Shown here piece by piece: positions 29,862 through 39,639 of a DNA stretch of 64,000 nucleotides (position 1 is the first letter of the stretch; every line of letters begins with the position of its first letter). The DNA comes from Qipengyuania vesicularis (GTDB taxonomy: Bacteria; Pseudomonadota; Alphaproteobacteria; Sphingomonadales; Sphingomonadaceae): assembly GCF_019711415.1 (NCBI RefSeq), contig NZ_JAIGNJ010000002.1:620001-684000 (forward strand), in the 5' to 3' direction. The notes under the pieces were generated by a model. It did not search any database. It worked only from the letters and a program-made list of their open reading frames with translations, and was not told where the DNA came from. The position numbers and the translations under genes are program-made.

Positions 29862-31557
29862 TGCGGGGGCGCCGAAGCGCGAATATCCAGACGACGAGAT
29901 TGGCCGCGAGAAGCGATAGCATCGCAACAGTGAAGGCCATGCCGGACGAGCCAGAGTTCGCAAGGCCGATCTTCGAGAACAAGACGTAGAGACCCACCAC
30001 GCAGGACAGCAGTGTAAAGGCGACAGGGCGGCCGAGGCGCCAAGGCGTCATGTCGACCTTCTCCTTGCTCGGCGGGACATAGGGGACTGCCCTGGGGCGC
30101 CACGCACCGGCGGCCAGCATGATCCCCACTTCGATCACGAATAGCACGGCGTACTGGTGGATGAAGTGCAGCGTCACGACATCATCGAATACGAAGCGCA
30201 GCAGCCCATATGCCGTCACGTGAAAGACGATCACCAGCTTCGCGCCGAGCGCCGGGACCCGGCGGGTGAACAGCCCCATGATCACGATCACCACGGTCGG
30301 GATGTTGTAGAAGCCGGTGAAGACACGCACGACCTGCCACAGGCCTTCCTCCGCGAAGTACAGCAGCGGGGCAACCGCGAAGGAGAACAGGGCGATTACC
30401 ACGCTGGCAATCTTGGCCACCCTCACCAGATGCGCGTCACTCGGCTCGGCGCGCCGCAACGGGGCATAGATATCGAGCGTGAAAAGCGTTGCCGCGCTGT
30501 TGAGCAGGGAGTTGAATGAGCTGAACACCGCGCCCAGCAGGACTGCAAGGAACAGGCCGGCGAGATAGGGCGGAAGCACATCCTCGACCAGCCGCGGATA
30601 GGCCTCGTCAATCGTCCCGAAACCGGGCCCGTAGAGGTGGAAGGCGATAATGCCGGGGATCATCATCATGAAGGGCACCATCAGCTTGAAGAAGCCCGAT
30701 GCCAGTACGCCCTTCTGTCCCTCGGCGAGCGAACGTGCGCCCAGCGTCCGCTGGATCACATACTGGTTCGTGCACCAGTAGAAGAGATTGGCGAAGATCA
30801 TGCCGGTGAAAATCGTGCCGAAAGGCGTCGGGTCGCCTGCCGCCCCTATGGCATCGAGCTTATCCGGATGCTCGCCCAGCAGGCGCTCCATGCCGCCGGT
30901 AAAGCTGCCATCGCCCAAGAGTAAGACGCCTAGTATCGGCACGAGCAGGCCGATGAAGAGCAGGCCGATGCCGTTCAACGTGTCCGACACAGCAACCGCC
31001 CTGAGACCGCCGAAGACCGCATAGGCGGCTCCGATCACTCCGATAGTGACCACCGTGACGACCAGCGCCGGAAAAGTGTCGAGGCCGCTCATTTGCGGCA
31101 CGTCGAAGAACTGCATCACCGCAAGCGATCCGGAGTAGAGCACGGAAGGGATCGTCACGAGGCCGTAGCCGAGCATGAACAGCAGGACCGACATCCGCCT
31201 CACCGTCTGGTCGAACCGCTCGGCAAGGAATTCGGGCAAGGTCGTGAAGGCTCCGGCGAGGTATCGCGGCAGGAACAGGAAGGCCATCGCCACGGTCGCG
31301 ACCGCTGCAGTCACTTCCCACGCCATGCTCGACATGTTGTAACCGTAGGCCGAGCCGTTGAGGCCGATCAGCTGTTCAGCGGACAGGTTGGTCAGCAGGA
31401 GGGATCCGGCGATGAACCCCGCGGTCAGCCCGCGTCCGGCAAGGAAATAGCCTTCCCGCGTTTCGACCGAGCCACGCGTCTTGCGCCAGCTGACCCAGGC
31501 CACGAGCGCCATGACCGCGATACAGCTGACAATAGTGAGACCGAGCGATCCGTCCAT
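29854..31557 (-). CDS. Sodium/solute symporter, alginate locus
   Basis: This 567-residue SSS-family transporter has about 14-15 hydrophobic helices and the family segments FLAGRGLTAGFIAGSLLLTN and TNQYVIQRTLGA. It lies downstream of the KDG kinase in the same orientation, separated by 161 bases, and its 3' end overlaps the convergent oxygenase gene. Alginate loci of marine Gammaproteobacteria use SSS symporters (ToaA/B/C) for alginate monomers or oligomers, so uptake of DEH or short oligouronates is plausible here. An independent promoter in the gap is possible. Substrate assignment is by context. Confidence 0.87.
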   Translation of the reverse strand: MDGSLGLTIVSCIAVMALVAWVSWRKTRGSVETREGYFLAGRGLTAGFIAGSLLLTNLSAEQLIGLNGSAYGYNMSSMAWEVTAAVATVAMAFLFLPRYLAGAFTTLPEFLAERFDQTVRRMSVLLFMLGYGLVTIPSVLYSGSLAVMQFFDVPQMSGLDTFPALVVTVVTIGVIGAAYAVFGGLRAVAVSDTLNGIGLLFIGLLVPILGVLLLGDGSFTGGMERLLGEHPDKLDAIGAAGDPTPFGTIFTGMIFANLFYWCTNQYVIQRTLGARSLAEGQKGVLASGFFKLMVPFMMMIPGIIAFHLYGPGFGTIDEAYPRLVEDVLPPYLAGLFLAVLLGAVFSSFNSLLNSAATLFTLDIYAPLRRAEPSDAHLVRVAKIASVVIALFSFAVAPLLYFAEEGLWQVVRVFTGFYNIPTVVIVIMGLFTRRVPALGAKLVIVFHVTAYGLLRFVFDDVVTLHFIHQYAVLFVIEVGIMLAAGAWRPRAVPYVPPSKEKVDMTPWRLGRPVAFTLLSCVVGLYVLFSKIGLANSGSSGMAFTVAMLSLLAANLVVWIFALRRPRTS

Positions 31558-31718
31558 CGATCCAGTGCTAACCGCTCGCGGACAATTGACCAGCGCTTAT
31601 TTTCCGAGAGACGATTGTGCCCATCGCGACAGCCGCCAGGACTGGTGCACTGTGGGGAAAGCCGGTGGCGGTGCTGTCAGTCGGATCGCAACTAGTCTCA
31701 GTCGAGGGCGAGCACCGT

Positions 31719-32606
31719 CTAAAGTTTGATCGCGCCCTGATGACCGAGCGTAGCGCGGGCCAATGCCTGACCATCCTCAACGCACGCATCCAGGGACCTG
31801 TCTTCGAGCCAACCGCCAAGAAATCCGGCGTTAAAGCCATCGCCTGCCCCACTTGAGTCCACGACATTGGTGGGCATTGCATCGAGCAGATACGGTACCT
31901 TTGTTTGAGAGGTGCCTACCACACAGCCTTTTTCGGCCGCCTTGACCGCAACAGCCTCCTGCCCTGCAGAAAGCCAGCGCTTTGCGATCTCGATCTCACC
32001 ATCCTCGAACCCCCAAAGCTCGCGCTCATCGGAGTTTGTCGGAAGTCCGATCGTCGCTGCTTCCATTGCTTGTCGGGATACTGTCCGGGCTTCCTCGAGA
32101 TCAGACCAGAGAGCTGGACGGAAGTTACTATCGTAGGCGACGGCTCGTCCGGCTGCCTTCCGCTTCCTCGCAAGATCGAAGAGGCTGCTACGCCCCGACT
32201 CGTCGACGATGGCGAGCGAGATATGGCTGAAATATACGAGCCGGGCATCAGCGGCGTCAGTCAGTGCCATTTCCATTCCGGGCAGTTCGAACATCTCCCT
32301 CGCAGCGCTGCGATCGCGCCAATAGAGGAAGCTTCGTTCGCCATGCTCGTCGAGATGGATTGCATAGATACCTGGGTTGAGGTGGGGGTGACGCAATACA
32401 TGACGCGTATCCACGCCTTCGCCCTTCCACGCTTCCACCAGTGCATCGCTAATCGGATCGGTCCCGACAGCAGTCACGTAGGAGACTTCGTGACCGGCTC
32501 TTGCAAGATGGATCGCTGTATTGAGAGTATCGCCGCCATATCGAAGACCCTCCCCTCCATGCGTGTGATACTCCAGCATCGCTTCGCCGAAGATGAAGGT
32601 AGTCAT
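31719..32606 (-). CDS. kdgK: 2-keto-3-deoxygluconate kinase (PfkB family), alginate locus
   Basis: KdgK phosphorylates 2-keto-3-deoxygluconate to KDPG, the entry to Entner-Doudoroff cleavage. The 295-residue PfkB protein starts MTTFIFGEAMLEYH and has the KDG kinase blocks RYGGDTLNTAIHLAR, YWRDRSAAREMF and the anion-hole/catalytic VDSSGAGDGFNAGF. The ATG at 32606 matches the start of its paralogue at 58043, which shares most of these blocks. It follows the DEH reductase gene by 28 bases. KDPG aldolase is not in the window. Confidence 0.93.
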   Translation of the reverse strand: MTTFIFGEAMLEYHTHGGEGLRYGGDTLNTAIHLARAGHEVSYVTAVGTDPISDALVEAWKGEGVDTRHVLRHPHLNPGIYAIHLDEHGERSFLYWRDRSAAREMFELPGMEMALTDAADARLVYFSHISLAIVDESGRSSLFDLARKRKAAGRAVAYDSNFRPALWSDLEEARTVSRQAMEAATIGLPTNSDERELWGFEDGEIEIAKRWLSAGQEAVAVKAAEKGCVVGTSQTKVPYLLDAMPTNVVDSSGAGDGFNAGFLGGWLEDRSLDACVEDGQALARATLGHQGAIKL

Positions 32607-32634
32607 AGCTAATGCCCGCTCGAAGTTGATCTCA

Positions 32635-33390
32635 TCAAGAGAAGGCAAGACCGCCGTTGATGTCCAGATTCACTCCGGTGAGGAAGGATGCCTCGTCAGA
32701 TGCAAGATAGGCGACAGTAGCGGCGCATTCCGCGGCACGGCCTTCACGACGCAACGGTGTCGAATTTGCGACATTCTTGCGCGCCTCGTCCTTGGTGAAG
32801 TCATCGTGGAATTTCGTGGCGATCATTCCGGGACAGAGCGAGTTCACGCGGATACCCTTGGGGCCCAGTTCCTTGGCCATGGCGCGCGTCCAGGTCATGA
32901 CTGCGCCCTTGGAGGATGCGTAGGCGCTTGCACCGGGGCCCCCACCATCGCGCCCGGCAAGCGAAGCGAAATTCACGATGGCCGATCCTTCGGGCATGTG
33001 CGGGACGGCGGCTTTCGTCATCAGGAAGGTCGATGTCATGTTGAGCTGCATGAGAAAGTTGAAGAACTCTTCGTCCATCTCATCCAGCGTCTTGCGCGCC
33101 ACTAGCCCACCGACGACGTTCGCAAGGATGTGAATCTCACTGCCGAAGGCTTCGCGGGCCGCGGCCACAAGCGCCTGTGCTGAAGCGCCCTTGGTCATGT
33201 CGCCATGGACCTTGATGGCCCTGCCGCCTCCCGCAGCTTCGATTTCGGCAACCGTTGCGTCCGCATCGGATTCGCTATCAAACCAATTGACGACGACATT
33301 CGCGCCCTCGCTTGCCAGTTTGACCGAAATCGCGCGACCGATGTCCCTGCTGCCCCCGGTGACGATGGCGGTTTTGCCCTTGAGTTTCAT
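32635..33390 (-). CDS. SDR oxidoreductase, probable DEH reductase
   Basis: This 251-residue classical short-chain dehydrogenase shows VTGGSRDIGRAI as the cofactor motif, the catalytic Ser in NFASLAG and Tyr/Lys in YASSKGAV, and a C-terminal GVNLDINGGLAFS. Between KdgF and KdgK in an alginate locus, the fitting role is reduction of 4-deoxy-L-erythro-5-hexoseulose uronate (DEH) to KDG, as for the SDR enzymes of alginate-assimilating Sphingomonas. The ATG at 33390 (MKLKGKTAIV) is used; the open frame upstream lacks homology and enters the MFS gene. NADH versus NADPH preference cannot be judged reliably. Confidence 0.88.
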   Translation of the reverse strand: MKLKGKTAIVTGGSRDIGRAISVKLASEGANVVVNWFDSESDADATVAEIEAAGGGRAIKVHGDMTKGASAQALVAAAREAFGSEIHILANVVGGLVARKTLDEMDEEFFNFLMQLNMTSTFLMTKAAVPHMPEGSAIVNFASLAGRDGGGPGASAYASSKGAVMTWTRAMAKELGPKGIRVNSLCPGMIATKFHDDFTKDEARKNVANSTPLRREGRAAECAATVAYLASDEASFLTGVNLDINGGLAFS

Positions 33391-33425
33391 GTGTAGGTCC
33401 CCGTCTGTAAAGAGAGTGAGCCGCC

Positions 33426-34727
33426 TCAGGCGGCTTTGGGTTTCAATGGTTTGATCTCGCCGCACAGCAACCAGACGGCCGCGATCGCGGTAATGGCTAG
33501 GCCGGCACCCAGTACGAAAACCGAAAAGTAGTTTGCCCCTGCTGTCATGATCGGCACGAGGTATGTAAGCGCGGCTGCGCTCAGTTTGGCGGCCATCCCT
33601 GAGATGCCCGAGAGAGTGCCGACGGTGCCTTTGCCGTATAGATCGCTGGGGAGAGTCTGCACGTTGCCGATCGCAGTCTGGAAGCCAAAAAGGATGGTAA
33701 ACATTAGCCACAGTGCAGCCCACGGTGTTGTGGCGGCCGACAGTGCCAACAGCGCTGGCAGCATGATCAGGCAGCCCAGAGTAATGGTGAGCTTGCGAGT
33801 AGCATTGACGCTCCAACCCGACTTCAATCGGTTCTGTGCAAGCAGTCCACCGAACCAGGCGCCCAGCATGGCACCGACGAATGGCAACCATCCCGAAGCC
33901 GCAATGTCCTTCACGTTGAAGTTGTGCACCTCGACCAGATAGGTTGGGATCCAGATGATGAAGAGCCACCAGATCGGGTCGATCGCCGCCGAAGCGATGA
34001 TGACGCCCCAGCTTTCCTTGCGCTTCAGAAGTTCTCCGGTCGGCGGGTTGTAGCCGTCGTCATCGTCACTCGCGGCATCAGGGGCCTTCTGACCGGTTAG
34101 GATGTACTCGCGCTCCTCATCGGTGAGCCAGTCGTGCGACTGCGGCGGAGCCTTGACGATAAACCACCAGGGTACGAGCCAAAGCAGGCCGACCAGACCG
34201 ACGATCACGAAGATGATTTTCCAGTCGAGGAACACGGCCATGTAGCCGATCAGCGGAATCGAAATGATGCCGCCAATGGCGGCGCCGGAGTTGAAAATAC
34301 CCTGAGCGAGCGCGCGCTCCTTTGTCGGGAACCACTCCGCGTTGGCCTTTGTCGCGCCAGGCCAGTTCCCGGCTTCTGCCACACCCAAGACAGCTCGGAA
34401 GACGCTGAAGCTCAGCACGCCTTGCGCCAGCGCATGCGCGGCGGTGGCGAGCGACCATATGCCAATGGACAGCACGAAACCCATACGGGTGCCGACCCAG
34501 TCGAATATCTTGCCGAAGATCGCTTGCCCTGCCGCATAGGCAAAGATGAAGACCGTGCTGATGACGCCGAGAATGTATTTGTGCCCGTCCGCGTCCATGT
34601 CCGGGAACAGCTCGGGCGCGATGTTCTCCGGCCACAGTACGTTGATCGTCTGGCGATCGATGTAGTTGATAATCGTGGCGAGAGCGACGAGCCCAACAAC
34701 CCACCAGCGCAATCCTTGCATCTTCAT
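33426..34727 (-). CDS. MFS transporter, hexuronate (ACS/ExuT) type
   Basis: The 433-residue MFS protein has 12 predicted helices and an anion:cation symporter look. It shows NYIDRQTINVL in helix 1, RAVLGVAEAGNWPGATKANAEW around the helix 4-5 region, and a central acidic loop. It resembles ExuT-like uronate permeases. Its ATG overlaps the kdgF stop by 4 bases, and the DEH reductase follows 35 bases later. Uptake of unsaturated uronate monomers or DEH into the cytoplasm is the expected role in this alginate locus. Confidence 0.9.
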   Translation of the reverse strand: MKMQGLRWWVVGLVALATIINYIDRQTINVLWPENIAPELFPDMDADGHKYILGVISTVFIFAYAAGQAIFGKIFDWVGTRMGFVLSIGIWSLATAAHALAQGVLSFSVFRAVLGVAEAGNWPGATKANAEWFPTKERALAQGIFNSGAAIGGIISIPLIGYMAVFLDWKIIFVIVGLVGLLWLVPWWFIVKAPPQSHDWLTDEEREYILTGQKAPDAASDDDDGYNPPTGELLKRKESWGVIIASAAIDPIWWLFIIWIPTYLVEVHNFNVKDIAASGWLPFVGAMLGAWFGGLLAQNRLKSGWSVNATRKLTITLGCLIMLPALLALSAATTPWAALWLMFTILFGFQTAIGNVQTLPSDLYGKGTVGTLSGISGMAAKLSAAALTYLVPIMTAGANYFSVFVLGAGLAITAIAAVWLLCGEIKPLKPKAA

Positions 34728-35092
34728 GAGCAGGCTCCCTCACCCAAGAAATCCTCGCGCGCGGGGCTGAATGTATCGATCAGCACGCCCGGCTCGAGAC
34801 AGACGGCCCCGTGGTCCAGATGCGGAGCGACGTAGAACCCGTCGCCCGCGCCCAGCACCCTCTTCTCGCCATCAATGAACACCTCGAACTTGCCGCTTTC
34901 GACATAGGTCGACTGGCTGTGCGGATGTGCGTGGACCTCGCCAACTGCGCCTTCCTCAAACCAAACGCGCACTACCATCAGGTCGGGGCTGTAGCCGAGG
35001 ATCTGGCGCGAGATCCCCCCGCAGAGATCTTCCTTGGTGACTGCTCGGGCTTCCAGGAAGGCGGGGCTATGATCTCTTACAAGGCTGTCCAT
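34724..35092 (-). CDS. kdgF: KdgF-type cupin, uronate ring-opening enzyme
   Basis: KdgF converts 4,5-unsaturated monouronates, the end products of lyases, into linear ketonised sugars such as DEH. The 122-residue single-domain cupin has the metal motif VHAHPHSQSTYVESGKFEV and the second cupin half APHLDHGAVCLEPG. The ATG at 35092 is preferred because AGGA lies 6 bases upstream; a TTG 15 bases earlier is less likely. It begins 11 bases after the PL17 stop and overlaps the transporter gene by 4 bases. Its place just after the oligoalginate lyase supports the role. Confidence 0.92.
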   Translation of the reverse strand: MDSLVRDHSPAFLEARAVTKEDLCGGISRQILGYSPDLMVVRVWFEEGAVGEVHAHPHSQSTYVESGKFEVFIDGEKRVLGAGDGFYVAPHLDHGAVCLEPGVLIDTFSPAREDFLGEGACS

Positions 35093-35103
35093 CTCTCGTC
35101 CTC

Positions 35104-37269
35104 TCAATCCAGCGCGATCCGGGCTGCAAAACCTGTCCAGCGCACTTCGCGGCCATCGATCATCGCTGTGTGGGTCTGAGCGGGATCGTCCGAATAGGAC
35201 ATGGCGAGCGCGGTCCTCCTGCCGCTCTTGGTCTCGACAATTACCAGATCGTAGCCGTTCGCAACTTCGTGCCGCAGCGAGGCAATCTGGCTGCGGCTGC
35301 CGACAGTCTGCTCTGCTGCCCCGTCGTAAAGCCCGTGGCTTTCCAGCAGGCTCACGAAGTGTGCACTGCTGTGGCCGTCGACCCGCTGGATCACCAGTGG
35401 CTCGCGGCGCAAGTTGAAGTCGGGATCGTTCGCGCCGCTCTCGCCGAGAATGACCTCGCCGCCCAGCTGCGGGACGAAACGGTAAGTGTAGAAGCGCCCA
35501 TCAAGGATCCAGGTCAGGAAGCCCGTATCGCCCGAAGGCGATGCCGCCCCGTCAACCCAGATGTGCTGGTAGCCATCGTCAGTGCCCAGCACCGGGCGCC
35601 CGGCAAGATTACGGGCGACCTCGAAGCCGGTTTCCATGATGTGACCCGAATAATGAAGTGGCAGGTCGAAACGGTGGTCGCCCTCCCCACTCGCTTTCAG
35701 CACATCGACAATAATGGGGGCGTCCAGCCCGTCGACGTCGAGCAAGGCCAGCGTGCGCAGCATGGTAATGCTTTTCTCGGGATAGGCACTGTCGATCCGT
35801 GCGCTCGTGACCTGCAGGTCTTGCGCGTCGGAGAAGTAGAGCTGGGTTGGAACGGATGTGTCAGCCAATCGTCGATCGCCGCCAAAGTGGCTGGTTTCGT
35901 CGACCACGAGCGCGTTGTGGGCGATCGTCTGTTTCGCCCAGCTCTCGTTCTCGGGCAGGTAGCGCCCGCCTGCCTTGGCCACGATATTCAGGAAGCGCGC
36001 CGCGCCATAGTCGCGCACGATCTCGTTGCCATTGTCGTAGAGCTGCCAACTGAGCTTGTCGAAGTGCCCATGCCCCATGCCTTGCGAGGCGTTCTTGGCG
36101 ACGAGCGCCGTATGATTGGGGCCATCGCCATGTCGCAGGATAGCGACAGCCCCCCGGTCCCCGTCCGGCCCGTCAGAGAGAAGAAGCGAGCGGAAGGGGA
36201 ATGCGCGAGCCTTGCCCCCTGCAAGGTCACGCGAAAGTGCGAGACCGTCCTCGGTGAGGATCGTGCGGTCTTGCCAGTCGGCGATGGCCAGAAGGCCCGG
36301 ATCGCGCGTTTCGGCATAGGCGATGGCCACGCCGTGATAGAGCTCGTCGGTGTTGAGGCTCTTGTCGCGGATGGCGTCATTGAAGGGAAAGAAATAGCCG
36401 CCGTAGGTCAGCTGGATCGTCGTCTGCAGCGCCTTAAGGAGAATGCCGTCGCGGTGTTCGAAGATGCGACGCGCGGGATCGTTCTTCGCGATGGAATCCG
36501 CAAAGACCATGAATGGCATCAGCGCATAGCGCTGATAGTACGGCCCCTCGGTGTAGTAGCCATCGGGCGAGAAGAGCAGCTCGGTCTGGCGAAGGAATCC
36601 GGTCTCTCCGCTCTTGTCCGAACCAAGCAGCGCGCGATCGACCATATCGGTATCGTCGAGCAGGTAGCCGGTCATGCCGACGCCCGCGGTCGCCCAGGTC
36701 GCGTGGTTGTGGATCCGGTCGAAAGTCGCTTCCGATTCGACGGAAAGAAAGTGAGCGGCGCGGCGGAAGACCTGGTGGTCGATATGCTGACGCTCAGAGG
36801 CGGTCAGCGTGTCGCGGATATCGCCGTAACCCTGTATAGAATGGACCAGCCAGACCGCGTCATTGAGCACCTGCCAGAATAGACGACCGACATTCTGGTT
36901 CGCCTTAGCCGGATGATCTCCAAGCGTCGGATAGAGCTCCGCATAGGCGAGCAGCATATCACGCACATAGTCGCGGTATTTCGCTTCGCCGGTCACGCTG
37001 TAAAGCTGCCCGGCGAGGTAAATCGCGCGGTAATTGCGCTTGTGCTGTTCGTGAGTAAAGCCGCCGCCCGGGTCGCTCGGTACTGGGACGACTACGCCCT
37101 GCGCCATCATCCCGTCGACAAAGCTGCGCGCCCGTTCGACTTCCGCAGCGTAGAGCGGCGGCAGCTGCGCGGCTGGCACGGCAGCACTTACAGCCTCAAC
37201 GTGATGGTCCGCCAACGCGGGCGTACATCCAGCCAACGCGACCGAGGCGATGAGGACAGCGCGCATCAT
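35104..37269 (-). CDS. PL17 oligoalginate lyase, lipoprotein
   Basis: This 721-residue exolytic alginate lyase cleaves oligoalginates to unsaturated monomers. It has an alpha/alpha-barrel AlgLyase domain followed by a heparinase II/III-like beta-sheet domain (GMGHGHFDKLSWQLYDNG, with metal/active His). The catalytic pair fits Asn188-His189 in RIHNHA and Tyr245 in the GPYYQRY motif; the His-Tyr spacing equals that known in PL17. The N terminus has a lipobox VALAGC, so it is membrane-anchored in the periplasm. It overlaps the PL6 gene at its start (ATGATG). Confidence 0.95.
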   Translation of the reverse strand: MMRAVLIASVALAGCTPALADHHVEAVSAAVPAAQLPPLYAAEVERARSFVDGMMAQGVVVPVPSDPGGGFTHEQHKRNYRAIYLAGQLYSVTGEAKYRDYVRDMLLAYAELYPTLGDHPAKANQNVGRLFWQVLNDAVWLVHSIQGYGDIRDTLTASERQHIDHQVFRRAAHFLSVESEATFDRIHNHATWATAGVGMTGYLLDDTDMVDRALLGSDKSGETGFLRQTELLFSPDGYYTEGPYYQRYALMPFMVFADSIAKNDPARRIFEHRDGILLKALQTTIQLTYGGYFFPFNDAIRDKSLNTDELYHGVAIAYAETRDPGLLAIADWQDRTILTEDGLALSRDLAGGKARAFPFRSLLLSDGPDGDRGAVAILRHGDGPNHTALVAKNASQGMGHGHFDKLSWQLYDNGNEIVRDYGAARFLNIVAKAGGRYLPENESWAKQTIAHNALVVDETSHFGGDRRLADTSVPTQLYFSDAQDLQVTSARIDSAYPEKSITMLRTLALLDVDGLDAPIIVDVLKASGEGDHRFDLPLHYSGHIMETGFEVARNLAGRPVLGTDDGYQHIWVDGAASPSGDTGFLTWILDGRFYTYRFVPQLGGEVILGESGANDPDFNLRREPLVIQRVDGHSSAHFVSLLESHGLYDGAAEQTVGSRSQIASLRHEVANGYDLVIVETKSGRRTALAMSYSDDPAQTHTAMIDGREVRWTGFAARIALD

Positions 37270-39530
37270 TCGGCCTCCACCCCGTCCATTGTGTTGCCAC
37301 GCTCTTCCACCCGCGGTTCGCCTTCATAATGAAGCTCGGTGTAGACAGGCGGCGGAGTGGCGGAGAAGCTGTTCTCGATCACGGCGCTCACTGGCGTACC
37401 GACCGTGTGGACGATCCGCAAAGGGGCCGTGTCGGCAAAGGCGTTGCGCTCGATGCGGGCCGTCTGGACACCATGGAGCAGGATCGAGGCGGTATCCGCC
37501 CCGCCGCCCTTGCCCACCTCGGCAAGCGCATTGCCGGTTATCGTCACGAAGGGGCCGAAGGTGCTTTCATCGCGACCGCCGCGATAGACATCGGCGATGG
37601 CCCCTCGCACCTGGGCGAAGCTGCTGCCCACGATTTCCAGATACTCGACATTGTACTGGCCGTAGTCATCCGTCTCCGATGCGGCGGAAACGACCGTGCC
37701 GCTTATGTTCGTGAAGGCGCTGTTGCGAATGCTTACCCGGTCGGCGAGCGCACTCTTGCCCAGGGTAAGGACGTTGAACGAGCGGTTCACATTGAGATCG
37801 CGTACGGTGACGCGATCCATCTCGATCCTCATGTTCGACTGGATTGGGAAGATCGTCGTTCGAATGGCAGAATTCCCCACCGAATCCGGAGCGAGCTTCC
37901 CGTCGATCGCGATGTCTTCGAGCTGGAGGTTTCCTCCCTCGCCCAGTTCGACCAGCGCGGGGCGAGTGAAGAGGATGACGGTTTCCTCGCCTTCCTCGGC
38001 CACGGCACCGCGAATAGTCAGCGTCTTGTCGAGGGCGATGACCCGGTTCGCGATATGCTCGCCAGGGGCAAGCATCAGGATATCGCCGGGACCAGCGGCG
38101 GCCGCGGCGTCAACCAGCTCATCTTCTTCGGCAGCCACTTCGATCACCGTGCCGGAAGAGCCAAACAGCGCATCGTTGCCCGGCTTGGCGTACCACTTGG
38201 GACCGACCTGTTCGAGCGCGACCGGCGAAAGGTCGCGCGGCGCACCTATATTCGCAAGCGCGGGGTCGGCAGGATAGAGTAGGCCATTGTCTGCGCGTAC
38301 CATCTCGACCGTGGCCCGAGCGATATCATCGACTGCACTATGCGCTTTGCCTGCGACGAGCAGGTTACCTGAACGCTCGATGCCCGAGATATCGGCATCC
38401 ACTTCGAGGAAGGTCCCAACCTGTGTTCCGCCTAGCAAGTTGTTCGTGAAGGTCGTGTCGATGGGTGCGGCAGACCGCTCTTCGTCCGCGCCGGCACCCA
38501 GCGTGACGCGGCGGCTGTCGATTACCGTATTGTTAGCGATGGTCGCGTCCTGCACCTGAACGTAGCGATTGACCGGCGAGTTCGGTACGCCGTTCATCAC
38601 CGTCAGCGCGCTGGAGAAGCCGGTGCCGCGAAGACCTTCCATATAATTCCCGCGCACCGTCTGCCCGCGATTGATGACGCGGATACCTCCCGTGTAATCC
38701 TTACCGTTTCCGAGGAAGACATTGCGCTCGACAAGGTTGTTGTCGCCGTGGCGGAGGGTCAGGGTGCCGCGCGAATTCAGGAATACGTTGCCGCGAAAGA
38801 TATTGCCTCCCGATTTTGAGGAGATGATTTCCACCTCGCCATCGGTGCGGTCGAAGATGTTGTTCTCCACCAGCGTATTCGAGTTGAACATCGAATAGTG
38901 GCTGGTGCCGATCCTGAGCGTTTCCCCGCCGTTCGATCCCAGAACGGGGCGCGGGCCGAAATAGTTGTGATCGATGCGGTGTCCGTTCTCGCGGCTTTCC
39001 TCACTGTCGAGCCGGACCGCCATGGTGACGCCCTTGTTTGTTTTCCCGACGAGGTAGTTGTGGTCGAAACGGTTGTTCGAGCCATACATGCCGACCCAGT
39101 AGTCGCTGTCGTAGCGGTCAGGCTTGCTGAAACCGTCGATCACAACTTCGGTCACACGCGAATGACGAGCCTGGTCCTGCTTGTTGCGGCGAAAAGACAC
39201 GACTTCGCCGCGCGGGGAGTAACCATCCCTGAAGACGAGACCCGTAACGAGGATGTACTGACCACCAATCCGCAGGCTGGACTGTCCGGTCAGGAATACC
39301 TTACCCGCTTCTTCGGAGATCACCGTGATGGGCGCGTCTTTGCGTCCCTTGCCAGTGATGACCATTTCAAAGTCGCGCCACTCGCCATTGGCGAGGATGA
39401 TGATGTCGCCAGCCTCGATGTCTTTCAAGGCGTGGGCGTATTCGCTCTGGTTGCGGACGAAGAAATGCTCGGCGCTCGCGGGCGCAGCGAACAAAAATGT
39501 CATTGCCAACAACAGGCAATATCTCAGCAC
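37266..39530 (-). CDS. PL6 alginate lyase (chondroitinase-B fold)
   Basis: The 754-residue secreted lyase has a Sec signal peptide ending near FAAPASA, then a right-handed beta-helix typical of PL6. The family landmarks are NGGET at 200-204 and the catalytic Lys239 (KSGGN) and Arg260 (LRHG), spaced 21 apart as in chondroitinase B. A second beta-helix domain fills the C-terminal half, as in two-domain PL6 enzymes. It heads the lyase operon, downstream of GntR, and a palindromic region lies 70-110 bases upstream. It should depolymerise alginate or oligomannuronate in the periplasm or outside. Confidence 0.95.
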   Translation of the reverse strand: MLRYCLLLAMTFLFAAPASAEHFFVRNQSEYAHALKDIEAGDIIILANGEWRDFEMVITGKGRKDAPITVISEEAGKVFLTGQSSLRIGGQYILVTGLVFRDGYSPRGEVVSFRRNKQDQARHSRVTEVVIDGFSKPDRYDSDYWVGMYGSNNRFDHNYLVGKTNKGVTMAVRLDSEESRENGHRIDHNYFGPRPVLGSNGGETLRIGTSHYSMFNSNTLVENNIFDRTDGEVEIISSKSGGNIFRGNVFLNSRGTLTLRHGDNNLVERNVFLGNGKDYTGGIRVINRGQTVRGNYMEGLRGTGFSSALTVMNGVPNSPVNRYVQVQDATIANNTVIDSRRVTLGAGADEERSAAPIDTTFTNNLLGGTQVGTFLEVDADISGIERSGNLLVAGKAHSAVDDIARATVEMVRADNGLLYPADPALANIGAPRDLSPVALEQVGPKWYAKPGNDALFGSSGTVIEVAAEEDELVDAAAAAGPGDILMLAPGEHIANRVIALDKTLTIRGAVAEEGEETVILFTRPALVELGEGGNLQLEDIAIDGKLAPDSVGNSAIRTTIFPIQSNMRIEMDRVTVRDLNVNRSFNVLTLGKSALADRVSIRNSAFTNISGTVVSAASETDDYGQYNVEYLEIVGSSFAQVRGAIADVYRGGRDESTFGPFVTITGNALAEVGKGGGADTASILLHGVQTARIERNAFADTAPLRIVHTVGTPVSAVIENSFSATPPPVYTELHYEGEPRVEERGNTMDGVEAE

Positions 39531-39600
39531 AATCCCCTCCCGCCCATTGGCGTGTGAATGGGCAAGGAGCTAGCCGAGGAGCGGGTTAGGTGTCAATCAC

Positions 39601-39639
39601 TTTGGTATGCAAAATGACATCCCAAATGTCATACCAATT
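39601..39639. promoter_or_regulatory. Putative GntR operator upstream of PL6
   Basis: An imperfect inverted repeat has outer halves TTTGGTAT (39601-39608) and ATACCAATT (39631-39639), and inside it ATGACAT and ATGTCAT arms. The outer halves match half-sites of the UxuR/ExuR type (AATTGGTATACCAATT). It lies between the GntR stop and the PL6 start, so it likely controls the lyase operon. Similar half-sites occur near 40417, 43699 and 46961. Confidence 0.6.

Noticed and set aside
35170-36882. 570-codon plus-strand frame
   Set aside because: Antisense to PL17, whose catalytic residues and domains are intact.
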